A stretch of DNA of 20,000 nucleotides from Paulinella micropora. Taxonomy: Eukaryota > Cercozoa > Imbricatea > Euglyphida > Paulinellidae. The notes below the pieces were generated by a model. The model made no database searches, was not told the DNA's origin, and worked only from the letters and a program-made list of their open reading frames with translations. The stretch covers positions 1 to 20,000 of the forward strand of contig WBZZ01002391.1 of NCBI GenBank assembly GCA_019918135.1. The letters are read 5' to 3'. The position numbers and the translations under genes are program-made. Every line of letters begins with the position of its first letter. Position 1 is the stretch's first letter. Positions 1-9,317 of the stretch are shown here, one piece after another.

Positions 1-48
1 ATTACTCCTAATTATAAATACATACTGAATATATAATATTTTGTGCAG

Positions 49-206
49 TGCAAACGAGAACCAGAAACTCTTTGTAAAAAACACCGTGATATGATCGCAA
101 AAAGATCATCTACCAAGCTTAAGAGGCCTAGGTTAGATGATGTACCAGGTACTGATTATGTTGTGCATGATTAGGTGTCTGTGTTACTACATGGTTGTGT
201 TGCTGA

Positions 207-249
<43 letters not shown>

Positions 250-300
250 ACGTGATGATGATTATTATTGTTTATTATTCTGATTAATATATTGCTTGCC

Positions 301-356
<56 letters not shown>

Positions 357-2490
357 AATGTTGTTGTTGTAGATCAAGAAGAATCGCTTGCACCTGAGAG
401 TGTCGAACAACATTCAGACGAAGAAAACACAGCCAATATTACTGGCTCCCCAACTGTACCAGAATCAAAAACAGACTTTTTTTCAAATCACAGTCTGAAA
501 TAAGCAGCTATCTACAGCTACTGAAACATGTTTTGGATTCAGGCAGCCTGGAACAACCAGTAACATTTGTTGTTTTTGGTGAAAATACACAAGCGGTCGT
601 GTTCCCAGACTTTATCAAAACACGATTGAATTGTTTACTTTCACGCGACACATTTGTTCATGTCGAAGTCAGGGTCATTGACTGCAAGGATAGGAAGCTT
701 TTAACGGGTAGTTGCTCTTGTGAGCAGCAAATAATAGGCATGCGTGGGCGCGAAGCGAAAGAATACAACTTGTGGGAGAAAGATTGGTCGCTTTTTGAAA
801 AATCACGCGTTTCTATTTTACTAAGTCCCTCTGAAAAAATGTGTATTCATTATCAAACGTTCATGCAAATGCTTACACTAGAAGAATATCTAATCACTTG
901 TCCTGACGATGTTGCTAAAAACCGTTCATCTATGCTGCCTTTTCAACCGCTAGCTAGCACTGAATACTGGAACTATGTTTCAGTCAATGTCGTTGGAAAC
1001 AAGCCATCGACTCCTGAAACTAGGTATGTTTTGCAAGCAGCTCTTACTGAGACTGCGGATGGAATCGCATGGAAATGCGTAACATGCAAGCAACGAGCAG
1101 GCAGAAATAGCTGCTCACACAAAGAATCTTTCTTCTCAGAAAGTTGGTACAGTGACTTGATTGAGATTGAAAAACTGTTTGTTATTGATATTCAGGCAGC
1201 TGCAGACCTAGAGTCGGATGCTGTATTGCAAATATCAGAACCACAATCTCATCAATCAAATCACATGCATGCGAATTCTGAAGTTCCGAAGTGGCATTTT
1301 GATGTTCACAAGCAAACTTCACAACAAGTGTGTGCTGCAGATTTGAGGAGAAACAGTTCTCTCAGCGCAGCAATTGAATCTATTCAAGATCATGCTGCCT
1401 CTTTTCGCGCAGATCTATGCATGCGTTGCAACCATCACTTGACTTTACAGTCAACTCCAGATTTGGTTTGTTGCATCTTGCAACAAGGTGCTGATGTTGC
1501 ATATTGTTTCAATGTGCTTACTAATTCGTTTGCATGCACTAATGAGCAGTGTCAACTACTTAATCAGTGGTCTGGCGCGGAGTTAGCTATCGTCAGATAC
1601 GAAAACACAGCAATCACTATGGAATCAGTGCACGACTACTTGCTCCAATTCCACAGATCGGGCGAAACCATGTCTGCTTTTTATGACAACATGCACAAAA
1701 AGTTTCTAAATGCATCTGCGCGTGCAACTATCTTGAACCAAGAAGATGAGATCAAATCTCTTTGCACTGTTTTTCCTTCTCGTAGAGTGTTGATTGAATT
1801 ACTTTTTGCTGCCATGGAATCGCTTGATATCAATTTCATCGATGCTTTTTCATGTCCCCACTGTGGTTCACTTGATGAGTGTCCTGTTGTAGTCATAGAT
1901 GCTACTACGCTTGCTACACAGTGAAAATTGCAGCGAGAAATGTTTCTCCCTCGTATAGAAGGACCTGTAATAGAAAGAGAGAGATGTAGCTTTTGGAAAG
2001 AAAGAGTGCTCATTCCAGAGAAATCGATAAGAAATCTCATCTTAGCTTGGGCTAACGCACCTAAGGAACGCACTTCTCTCGCTAGCTTCAGCAATGAAGA
2101 CTATGATTCTCTGAAGCAAAAGCTGGCTGAAAATCAATCTTACAGCACAATATGGCTTCCAATTTTAGATAACCTCACATCACTGGAGGACGCATCTGAC
2201 GCAGCTTTTCCTCGTTGCAACAATCCACACTGGGGATCTTTCATCCGGAATGCTTGTGCACCAACATCGATTCCCTTGGGTTTTATCAAAGATCCAAAGA
2301 GAGCTAGTCCTTTTTTACTATCTTTGAGTGAAGGGAAGCAAATTGATCCAGAAACAATCTCACTTCTTTCGCACTGCTTGCCCAAGCCTTCTCCGACCTC
2401 TTCAATCATTACAATCAGTTCCAGTTTTTGCTCGCCTATTGATTGGAAAGCTTGCTGAAATCTGCGACATATTTCTTGAGGTATTTTTAC
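49..2490 (+). pseudogene. Broken two-exon transposon-type cysteine-cluster protein (KDZ/CxC-like), 5'-partial
   Basis: Exon 49-148 follows an acceptor (TTTTGTGCAG) and ends at a GT donor (149). The intron 149-372 is (TTG)n-rich and ends TTGTAG. The spliced frame continues from 373 (phase 1). At a T7 run (477-483) the frame shifts by one missing base and then runs open to an in-frame TGA at 1922-1924; the same frame resumes at 1925 and runs to 2458. Visible motifs: a CxxC...CSH cluster (about 1078-1118), a second Cys/His patch near 1420-1560, and CPHCG followed by a VVVIDATTL segment just before the TGA. From family knowledge, a C-x2-C-G then a hydrophobic-D-(G/A)-T segment is typical of cysteine-cluster proteins that travel with KDZ-type transposases; the name is inferred, not searched. 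The TGA could be a CGA mutated by CpG deamination. Near 2385 all three frames look partly coding, and GAG|GTATTT near 2483 may be a donor. More exons must lie upstream of the window. Confidence 0.55.
204..371 (+). repeat. (TTG)n microsatellites inside an intron
   Basis: Two TTG/GTT runs (about 204-250 and 300-370) fill most of the intron 149-372. The second run serves as the pyrimidine-containing stretch in front of the TAG acceptor at 370-372. The Asn- and Thr-repeat frames that read through here are translations of the repeat. Confidence 0.9.
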
Positions 2491-2495
2491 GCATC

Positions 2496-2593
2496 CTTCT
2501 ACTTTATTATTATTATTATTATAATTATTATTATTATTATTATTATTACTATTATATTATTATTATTATTACTATTATTATTATTATTATATA

Positions 2594-2630
<37 letters not shown>

Positions 2631-2631
2631 T
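2496..2631 (+). repeat. (ATT)n microsatellite, interrupted
   Basis: A run of TTA/ATT units with a few TA interruptions. It borders the 5' end of the first SINE copy, so this SINE has ATT repeats on both sides. Confidence 0.95.
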
Positions 2632-2856
2632 GGACACCGTGATAGCCCAGTGGTCAAGTTCTACCATCTGGGCCCTGTCGCCAGTTCGATTCCCGTCGGT
2701 GCCACCAGTATTTTCATTGAACATACCGGTCCGTCTGGAAATGTTGGAACTGCCCGTGCGGGGGTGTCATTAGAGCCTATCGTCAATTCTTCGTACTCCC
2801 CTCACGGGTGAGACGATGGAGGTGCAGATTTGCATCAGCCATTGACAGAGAAGCAC
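2632..2856 (+). mobile_element. tRNA-derived SINE, copy 1 (nearly full length)
   Basis: The first 76 bases are tRNA-like. There is a box A-like TAGCCCAGTGG near 2643 and a box B-like AGTTCGATTCCC near 2684. If one inserted A is ignored, the 5' bases GG-CACCG pair perfectly with CGGTGCC, followed by A and a genome-encoded CCA (2705-2707). About 150 bp of tRNA-unrelated body follows, then a 3' module ending in CATTGACAGAGAAGCAC and an (ATT)n tail. Two further copies lie at 11415 (+) and 17941 (-). This copy has the 35-bp internal unit once. Internal pol III boxes are characteristic of tRNA-derived SINEs. Confidence 0.9.

Positions 2857-2930
<74 letters not shown>
2857..2930 (+). repeat. (ATT)n tail of SINE copy 1
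   Basis: A pure ATT run directly joined to the SINE 3' end. The next repeat block (2931) begins immediately after it. Confidence 0.95.
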
Positions 2931-2931
<1 letters not shown>

Positions 2932-3362
2932 GGGGTGCACAGTATGGCACCCCACGGGAAGAGGAGGTCTTCCCACTGGTTCCGAGGCTATGTTGTTGTT
3001 TTGTTTTATAAGACATACACCACGTGGGGTCAAAGGGATATATACATTCCGAGATCTAGGGGTGGTGACGGATTTTGAGGCGTTCCAGAGACTTACCGCA
3101 AAACGTCCTCATGCGCTGGCAGACCCCATGAAACGTCGGCTACCCCCCTTGAGTACCTCCATTCGACTTATACCAATACTTGTGGAACTCTCTCATAGGA
3201 AACATAAATCATTTGCAGTTGATTCCCTGCATGGTACCCGACACCCCGAGCGGGTAGCTATTCAGGGATGGTTAGAGTCACTGTTCCCTCCCCAACATTC
3301 ACTGTGTCGATGGATGGAGGCGCATGGTCCTTGGACTCAGCCATGACAGATCAATACAATAC
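2931..3362 (+). mobile_element. ATT-tailed retroposon fragment, LINE-like 3' end (family X)
   Basis: A 430-bp block with (ATT)n on both sides. It opens with a perfect 7-bp stem (GGGGTGC/GCACCCC, 2931-2952). Its last 60 bases contain GATGGAGGCGCATG followed by a CTCAGCCATGACAG-type end and then (ATT)n. The same order and partly identical bases end the SINE and the family 2 element at 17721. Known partner LINE/SINE pairs share the 3' end bound by the LINE reverse transcriptase, which is why I call this a LINE 3' fragment. No reverse-transcriptase frame is visible, so it would be strongly 5'-truncated. Confidence 0.5.
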
Positions 3363-3666
<304 letters not shown>

Positions 3667-3810
3667 TGGGGTATCAATTTTTCCGAAATTGTCCTACAGG
3701 TGATTTTGCACTTTTTGATTCAGACATTGAAAATGTGTTTTATTTAGTAAAAATAATCTTGAATAAGCTGAATAACGTATTAAAAATGATTTGCCAGTTA
3801 TATTAAAGCT
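3667..3810 (-). pseudogene. 5' fragment of a gene related to the one at 14309 (start MSES...)
   Basis: On the minus strand, 3810-3717 is almost identical to 14227-14319 (+) and includes the same ATG (3731-3729 region) followed by Ser-Glu-Ser. The first codons beyond the identical part still look related (MSESKSAKSP here, MSESAQSAESTP at 14309), and both are followed by a GTAGG donor-like sequence. Bases 3667-3700 also match the exon at 16199-16387 (GGGGTATC then TTTTTCCGAAATT). The frame then meets a stop and runs into repeats, so this is a gene remnant or a first exon cut off by retroposon insertions. Confidence 0.4.
3717..3810 (+). repeat. Left arm of a 93-bp inverted repeat (partner 14227-14319)
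   Basis: The reverse complement of 14227-14319 matches this arm with only a handful of differences by eye, one of them a single extra A. The arms point toward each other across about 10.4 kb that contains genes A and C and the SET-transposase gene. The arm is AT-rich and includes an outward-facing ATG. Confidence 0.85.
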
Positions 3811-3852
3811 AAATTGTGTCAATACATTGACTGATCCAGACACCTGCTGTGA

Positions 3853-3879
3853 GGGGGGGGGGGGGGGTGGGGGGGGGGG
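3853..3879 (+). repeat. Poly-G tract just inside the left inverted-repeat arm
   Basis: G15, one T, then G11. A matching run in inverted orientation (C13 at 13989-14001) lies inside the right arm. Such tracts can form G-quadruplexes and are prone to length errors. Confidence 0.9.
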
Positions 3880-3934
3880 AAGGCACCGGGAGGAGTAAAA
3901 AAGAGAATACATTTTAATCACACAATACATTCTT

Positions 3935-3940
3935 TTTATT
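3935..3940 (-). other. Candidate polyadenylation signal of gene A
   Basis: TTTATT on the plus strand reads AATAAA on the minus strand, about 50 bases after the gene A stop codon, a normal spacing for a short 3' UTR. Confidence 0.45.
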
Positions 3941-3990
3941 TTTCAAATAAATCTAATTTTTAGTATTTTTGAGAAACTTCAACGCTCAAC

Positions 3991-5420
3991 TTACTGATTT
4001 TTGAGTGCCATAGCCGCAAGTGCAAAATCATAATAATTATAGCCGGGTGAGCTGTTGGGTGGGAATTGATAGATACCGCGAGTGGCTGTGTTTTGCATAG
4101 CCTGCTGTGCAGCTCTCTTCTCTTTCTTCTTCTTCTTCTTCTTCTTCTTCTTCTTCTTCTTCTTCTTCTTCTTCTTCTTCTTCTTCTTCTTCTTTTTCTT
4201 CTTCTCTTTCTTCGTCTGTTCTTCTTCCTCTGACTCACTACTACTAGAGCTATCACTAGTACTAGTGCTATCGTCACTGTCTGAGTCACTGGAGCTGTCT
4301 TTCTTCTTCTTTTTCTTCTTCTTTTTCTTCTTTTTCTTCTTTTCTTTGCCTTTTTCTTCCTCAGAGCCTTGCGTCTCCTTATCCTTCTCTGTTTCTCCAT
4401 TGTTCTTTCCTTTACCTTCCTTCCCTGCTTCTTTCTTTTCATACTGTTTCAAAAGCTTCTCCATGTTCTCATTCATTTTGCTACTATGTTCTTTCATTGC
4501 CTCCTTCAAAATCGCTTGCAAAGAGGCTTCGGAGACACCACTAGTACTACTACATATGTATCATTAATTAGACAACAACATAACAGCTGCAGAGTGAGAA
4601 CAGACCTGGTTGGCTTGCTCAAGTTTCTCCTCGGCTTCCGATTCCTCGTCCGGAGGCGTGGAGGGCTGCTCCTTCCTGCCCTTTTTCACCTTCTTCTGCT
4701 TCACCTTCTGCTTTACCTTCAAATTTTTCTTCTTTTTTGTATTCTCCTCGACTATAACCTCATCTTCACTAGTTTCACCCTCCTCATCCTTTGGTTCAGG
4801 CGCAGTGTCACTGCTACCTAGTATCAAACAATAAAATTCATAAGAGAACTGTGTTACATAGAACAGTGTTGACGCAAAGAATCTGGTGCAAATTTCCTTG
4901 GCATTTTGGTCCGGCGATCAGAAAATCGCAAAGGTTTGTAGCCTTGCTCTACTGCTGCTCTGTTCCTCTATCACACCATAAAAATGAAGAGCTAAAAAAG
5001 CAGCAATAAATAAAGCTAAAGCCCTTTGCGCAATAATTGCATACCTTAGCCTTGCCTGCCAACTCCTTAACTAGCAAAGCCTTCCATCTGTATCTTCGAA
5101 GAATGGGGTGGGGGGGATTCGTAGGATCCCCAACATATGGAAGGAAAAAGGTCAACACGTCTTCAATATAGTTCCGCTTGTGAGGGGGGTGACACAAGCT
5201 ATGAGCAAGATTCAACAATTTTGGGCACATGAGTTGAAGAAACTCAGTGTCGGTCTTGCAGTCCAAATCAGCATCCATTCCCCGCAACACTGCGATCCAC
5301 TTCTTCGTTCCGACACCTGCAATAACAACCAATCATGGGTGAAAATGACAAAACATTCGTACCATTTTCATTAGCTTCGGGTTTTCTTTTCTTCCAGCCC
5401 ACTGGAAACTCAAGGATCAT
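3991..5420 (-). CDS. Gene A: Lys-rich multi-exon protein, paralogue of gene B
   Basis: Unrecognised protein. Exons on the minus strand: 5420-5363 (ATG, then FPVGWKKRK), 5316-5045, 4967-4874, 4817-4606, and about 4549-3991. The first three junctions keep phase (1, 0, 1) with GT-AG ends and introns of 46-77 bp; the acceptor of the last exon is unclear because the candidates near 4550-4540 are one base out of phase. Exon 2 has GTKKW, a DxDxDxKxD motif, and DPTNPP followed by a basic region. Exon 4 is acidic then Lys-rich. Exon 5 has a short helical segment, two poly-Lys tracts encoded by (CTT)n on the plus strand (4118-4204 and about 4301-4345) around a Ser/Asp block, and ends YYDFALAAMALKNQ. 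Gene B at 16991-19431 has the same motif order and the same early intron phases, which is the main evidence that both are real. A nuclear role is suggested only by the charged composition. Confidence 0.7.
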
Positions 5421-5776
5421 CCTATAGCAAATTATTGTTGTTTTTTTAAGAAAAAAAATCAATCAAAACCCAGGCGCAGGCCACACATCGTTTTCGCGAG
5501 TCTCAATCTGCCTTTGGGGGGCCAATATCAAGCCTGCTCTTGTGGTCAGCCTGACGTCGGTGATGTATACCCCCTCGCGCACCTTTAATTACCCAAACAC
5601 CATGTTCTGACCCAGTGGTGACCGGGACAACAATATTAATGTAATTAATGTACCTTAGCATCGTCTGTTGTCCATGTCATGAACAACCTTAGCAATAAGC
5701 ACGAACAAACAAGTGCTTGTGGGCGGGGGGGGGGGGGGGGGCACTGTGGAAGGCTCTCAGTCCGACATCAAATATT
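5421..5776. other. Gap upstream of gene A
   Basis: No convincing gene. On the minus strand a CTATAG acceptor-like sequence directly precedes the gene A ATG, and ATG...GATGCTAAG|GTACAT near 5672-5655 could be a further 5' exon, but its phase does not join. A poly-G run (G17 at 5725-5741) lies near the right end. Confidence 0.4.
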
Positions 5777-6448
5777 AAGAAAAGAAAGAAAAGAAAGAAG
5801 ATAACGAAAAAGAAAGAAAAGAAAGAAAAGAAAGAAGGGAAAGAAAGGAAAAAAAAGAAAAAAAAAAGAAAAAAAAGAAAAGAAACAAAATTTTAAGAAA
5901 AGTTAAATAAAGAAAAGAAAAGAAAAGAAAAAAAAGAAAAGAAAGAAAAGAAACAAAAAGAAAAAAGAAAGAAGAAAAGAAGAAAAAAGAGAAGAAAAAA
6001 GAGAAGAAAAAAAAAGAAAAAAGAGACGAAAAAAGAGAAGAAAAAAAAGAAAAAAAGAAAGGAAAGAAAAGGAAAGAAAAGAAAAGAAAAGAAAAGAAAC
6101 AATTTGAAGATAGAAAATAAAGAAAACGAAATAAAGAAAATAAGGAAAAGAAAGGAAAAAAAGAAAAGAAAGAAAAGAAAAGAAAGAAAAGAAAGAAAGA
6201 AAAGAAAGAAAAGAAATAAAAAAAGAAAGAAAAGAAAGAAAAGGAAAAAAGAAAAAAGAAAAAGAAAAAGAAAAAAAAAGAAATTAAAAGAAAAGAAAGA
6301 AAAGAAAGAAAAGAAAGAAACAACAGACAAGAAAAGAAAGAAAGAAAAGAAAGAAAGAAAAGAAAGAAAAGAAAGAAAAGAAAGAAAAGAAAGAAAAGAA
6401 AAGAAAGAAAAGAAAGAAAAGAAAGAAATGAAAACAAAAGAAAGAAAT
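5777..6448 (+). repeat. Long homopurine (GAAA/GAAAAG)n tract
   Basis: About 670 bases made almost entirely of A and G on the plus strand, mostly GAAA and GAAAAG units with few C/T interruptions. The poly-Phe and poly-Lys frames over it are repeat translations. Long purine/pyrimidine tracts can adopt triplex (H-DNA) structure. Confidence 0.9.
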
Positions 6449-6467
6449 TTCTACACTTACATATTAA

Positions 6468-6473
6468 TTTATT
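6468..6473 (-). other. Candidate polyadenylation signal of gene C
   Basis: TTTATT (AATAAA on the minus strand) lies only a few bases past the restored-frame stop of gene C at 6479-6481. Confidence 0.35.
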
Positions 6474-6478
6474 ATAAT

Positions 6479-7770
6479 TTAACATAAAAAAGAAAGAAGA
6501 ACGAACCCGTCTTGGAACTTGCGGCCTTTGGAGTCCGTGTGTGCTTTCTGGTCCTCCTCGTTCTCGAATATGTATTCAAACCAACCCGGGATTTCGTAAA
6601 TACGAAATTTTCCTTCTGGGACTTCTGGGACTCCTGTTTTGTTTACTCTCTCATTGCCCTTGTCCTTGTCCTTGTCCTTCTCCTTGTCTTGTCCTTCTCC
6701 TCCTCCTTCTGCTTTCCTTTCTCCTCCTCCTCCTTGTCCTTGTCCTTGTCCTTCGTCACCTCCTCGTCCTCCTCCTCGTCCTCCTCCTCGTCCTTCTCCT
6801 CCTCGTTCTCCTCGTCATCCTCCTCTTCCTTCCCCTTCTCCTTCTTCTTTCCCTTCTTATTCTTCTTCTCTTTCTTCTTCTTCTTCTTCGTCGTCGTCGT
6901 CTTCTTCTCCTCCTCCTTTTCCTTGTCCTTGTCCTTCGTCACCTTCTCCTCCTCCTCGTCCTCCTCGTCCTCCTCCTCCTCGTCCTCCTCGTCATCCTCC
7001 TCATCCTTCTTCTTCCCCTTCTCCTTCTTTCCCTTCTCATTCTTATTCTTCTTCTTCTCCTCCTTGTCCTCCTCCTTGTCCTTCTCCTTGTCCTTCTCCT
7101 TGTCCTTCTCCTTGTCCTTCTCCTTGTCCTTCTCCTTGTCCTTCTCCTTGTCCTCCTCCTTGTCCTTCTCCGTGTCCTTGTCATTATTCTTCTCCTTGTC
7201 CTTCTCCTTGTCCTTCTCCTTGTCCTTGTCATTCTTCTCCTTGTCCTTCTCCTTCTTCTTTCCCTTCTTCTTTACTGGCTTCTCCTTCTCCTTCTTCTTT
7301 CCCGTCTTCTTTTCTGGCTCCTTCTCCTTCTTCTCCTTCTCCTTCTCCTTCTCCTTTCGCTTCTTCTTCTTTCCTGGCTCCTTCTCCTTCTCATTCTCCT
7401 TCCCTTCTCCTGTCTTTTCTTCTTCTTCTTCCTTCTTTTGTTTCTTCTTTTTATTCCCGCTACTATTATTTTCGTTTGTGTAGAAGTCTGTCTTCTTGCG
7501 ATCTCTTTTCAAACGTACTACCTCGCCTTTTAGTCCATCATCCCAACTCTTTGCATTTTCCAAGAACCCCTGTGCTGTCCAATTCCTCTTGGTCTCAACT
7601 ACCACCCTCTCCAGCTGCTCGAGACCTAAGCCATCATATTTCCTCCGCACTTCATCTGAAATTATCACATCTTCGAAATCCTCAGGCTCCGTCTGGCCGT
7701 TTATCCAAATTTTTAGAGCCCCCTTACGGTTTCTGGCAATTGCTTGCAATGTCCTGGCCTTTACAGGCAT
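6479..7770 (-). CDS. Gene C: Lys/Glu/Asp-repeat protein with a one-base frameshift
   Basis: Unrecognised. The start chosen is the ATG at 7770-7768 (MPVKARTLQAIARNRKGAL); the frame upstream has only a GTG. Residues 1 to about 115 are ordinary, globular-looking sequence (KIWINGQTEPEDFEDV, VETKRNWTAQGFLENAKSW). About 260 residues of Lys/Glu/Asp repeats follow, with many EKDKEKDK units. The open frame stops at 6643. However, at 6686-6690 the regular repeat lacks one base (TGTCTTG where neighbours read TGTCCTTG). One base on, the frame leads into about 50 non-repetitive residues (GKFRIYEIPGWFEYIFENEE, then KGRKFQDGF) ending with TAA at 6481-6479. Ordinary sequence on both sides of the repeat implies one protein of about 430 residues. 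The shift is either a consensus error or a recent inactivating deletion. The Pro/Ser/Leu-rich plus-strand frames are antisense shadows. Confidence 0.65.
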
Positions 7771-7796
7771 CGCTGAGCTCTTTTCTTTCAATCTAA

Positions 7797-7814
7797 TGTA
7801 TACAGCTGTATACA
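7797..7814. promoter_or_regulatory. Perfect 18-bp palindrome upstream of gene C
   Basis: TGTATACAGCTGTATACA is its own reverse complement. It lies 27-44 bases before the gene C ATG, in the 5' UTR or promoter, and looks like a dimeric protein-binding site. The function is inferred from position only. Confidence 0.5.
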
Positions 7815-7929
7815 AATCTACCCGCACTTTTCAAGTGCAGACGTTCGACTGCAGACCCTGAAAAAGGCAGTAGTCGACCTTTTTGCCTCTGAAAAAATCA
7901 TGGGCGGAAAAGAGCTGTTGTTACATATT

Positions 7930-8155
7930 TTCTTTTGTTGTTTTTGCATTTCCCAGTCTCGTTGCTAGCCTCAAACCTTCTTTCCCGCTCTTTCCTGTCT
8001 GTGGAAGGAGCGGGAAAGAAAGAAATATTTTATTTCCTCAAGTACCAGAGGCATACCAAACAAAAAAAAATCTGCAGTCGGAAAATGATTTTTTGTTTCC
8101 ACTTCATTCTTTTATCATGTTGCTTTGCTTTTTATTGCTGCATAATATGTCTACA
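7930..8155 (+). repeat. Tandem promoter-like repeat, diverged copy 1
   Basis: This copy is aligned to the next two by its hairpin (arms 7976-7995 and 8003-8022, nearly perfect, 7-base loop) and by weaker similarity after it (an A-rich stretch, then TTTTATTGCTGCATAATATG where the others have TTGTTTTCTGCAATAAATG). It has no clear TATA box. The 116-residue frame through it is not convincing. Confidence 0.45.
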
Positions 8156-8304
8156 TGTGTGTTGAGTGCATGTGTAAATTATTGTAAGGAAATGTATTCA
8201 CTAGAAGCCAGGAGGCGGAATTTTCGTTTCTAAATTTTCCGTACCGACAAAAATTTGCCGATGATTTCCAGCTCGCTCTCTTCATGTATACTTGTCTAAA
8301 TAGC

Positions 8305-8341
8305 TTTCCCGCTCCTTCCACACACTAGAAGGAGCGGGAAA
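8305..8341. promoter_or_regulatory. Inverted E2F-like site / hairpin
   Basis: A perfect 14-bp inverted repeat with TTTCCCGC on each strand, 25 bp upstream of a TATA box. Near-identical versions lie at 7976-8022 and 8647-8683. It could be a protein-binding dyad or an RNA stem; the sequence alone does not decide. Confidence 0.5.
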
Positions 8342-8366
8342 CTTAATTACACCATCAGTGTAAAGG

Positions 8367-8375
8367 TATATAAAA
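8367..8375 (+). promoter_or_regulatory. TATA-box candidate (second copy at 8709-8717)
   Basis: TATATAAAA lies in the same position in both tandem units, about 25 bases after the hairpin. The second copy is about 600 bp upstream of the SET-transposase start codon, so it may also serve that gene. Confidence 0.45.
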
Positions 8376-8565
8376 CAAAATCAACCGAAGAAAATTTGTC
8401 AACTTAATTTTTTCCACGTTTCCTCTATGTCAACATGTTTTGGCTGTCTTTATGTTCTTGTTTTCTGCAATAAATGCAAGATCTTTAAAAATACTGACAC
8501 TGACTGCTTATTTAGAGCTTCGAAATATATTTTAGACGTATTTTTATAGTAAGAAGTCGAATATT

Positions 8566-8817
8566 TCGTTTCTAAATTTTCCGTACCGACAAAAATTTGC
8601 CGATGATTTCCAGCTCGCTCTCTTCGTGTATACTTGTCTAAATAGCTTTCCCGCTCCTTCCACACACTAGAAAGAGCGGGAAACTTAATTACAACATCGG
8701 TGTCAAAGTATATAAAACAAAATCAACCGAAGAAAATTTGTTAACTTAATTTTTTCTACGTTTTCTCTATGTCAACATTGTTTTGGCTGTCTTCATGCTC
8801 TTGTTTTCTGCAATAAA
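8566..8817 (+). repeat. Tandem promoter-like repeat, copy 3
   Basis: The same elements in the same order as copy 2, shifted by about 342 bp: hairpin arms 8647-8660 and 8670-8683 (one mismatch), TATATAAAA at 8709-8717, AATAAA at 8812-8817. The two units are separated by about 90 bp of unrelated AT-rich sequence. The hairpin and TATA box are kept with little change. Confidence 0.75.
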
Positions 8818-8823
8818 TGGTCA

Positions 8824-8923
8824 TTCATGTATGTATGTATGTAATATGTATGTATGTATGCAAGTATGTATGTATGTATGTATGTATGTATTTATGTATG
8901 CATATCCGTATGTATATTTTCTT

Positions 8924-8970
<47 letters not shown>

Positions 8971-9029
8971 TTCTCTCTCCCTTTCTTTTTCTCTCTCCCT
9001 TTCTTTCTCTCTCTCTCTCTCCCTTTCTT

Positions 9030-9064
<35 letters not shown>

Positions 9065-9173
9065 TTCTTTCTCTCTTTGTTTTTTTTTCCCTTCAAATCT
9101 ACCTACGTTGTCGTTGTTGTCGTTGTTGCCGTTGTTGTCGTTGTTGTCGTTGTTGTTGCAGTTGTTTTTGTCG
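8824..9173 (+). repeat. Microsatellite block: (ATGT)n, (CT)n, (GTT/GTC)n
   Basis: Three simple repeats in a row: ATGT units (about 8824-8915), CT-rich units (about 8925-9086) and GTTGTC-type units (about 9103-9170). Frames through them are repeat translations. The block separates the promoter-like repeats from the SET-transposase gene. Confidence 0.9.
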
Positions 9174-9317
9174 AATTGATGACGGTGATTCATTGGTGTT
9201 GTTTGCCTTTTAGAAGCAAGAAAAACAATATAAAATGTGAATAACTATCATATCTTTTGTGTAGTTTGGAGCTTGTTTTGAGTCTTTTCTTGCCATGTGG
9301 CGTGGGAGCAACGTCAA

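Larger units (their letters stand above)
8223..8474 (+). repeat. Tandem promoter-like repeat, copy 2 (hairpin, TATA, AATAAA)
   Basis: A 250-bp unit almost identical to 8566-8817. In order: a conserved 70-bp lead, the hairpin TTTCCCGCTCCTTC/GAAGGAGCGGGAAA (arms 8305-8318 and 8328-8341, 9-base loop), a TATA box TATATAAAA (8367-8375), and AATAAA (8469-8474). TTTCCCGC matches the E2F consensus TTTSSCGC on each arm. The order promoter, TATA, poly(A) signal also resembles a compact LTR or short transcription unit. There is no conserved frame: a one-base difference breaks the short ATG frame in the next copy. Confidence 0.75.

Noticed and set aside
2632..2707. A functional tRNA gene
   Set aside because: The acceptor pairs only if an inserted base is ignored, the T stem is poorly paired, CCA is encoded, and the sequence recurs within SINE copies.
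4082..4567. Plus-strand poly-Phe frame across (CTT)n
   Set aside because: Opposite strand of the poly-Lys exon of gene A, which has homology to gene B.
5655..5672. Possible extra first exon of gene A (ATG...GATGCTAAG|GT)
   Set aside because: Its phase does not join the gene A frame, and gene B has no counterpart.
5775..6485. Long minus-strand poly-Phe frame
   Set aside because: A homopyrimidine strand contains no stop codons, so the frame is open by composition alone.
6512..7796. Three long plus-strand frames rich in Ser/Pro/Leu opposite gene C
   Set aside because: Antisense readings of the Lys/Glu/Asp repeats. Only the minus strand has ordinary sequence on both sides of the repeat.
7883..8233. 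Frame of 116 codons over the first promoter-like repeat
   Set aside because: No ATG at its start, and it reads through a hairpin and AT-rich sequence not conserved as codons in the other two repeat copies.
8783..9244. Frame of 153 codons over ATGT and CT repeats
   Set aside because: Simple-repeat translation with no ordinary sequence.
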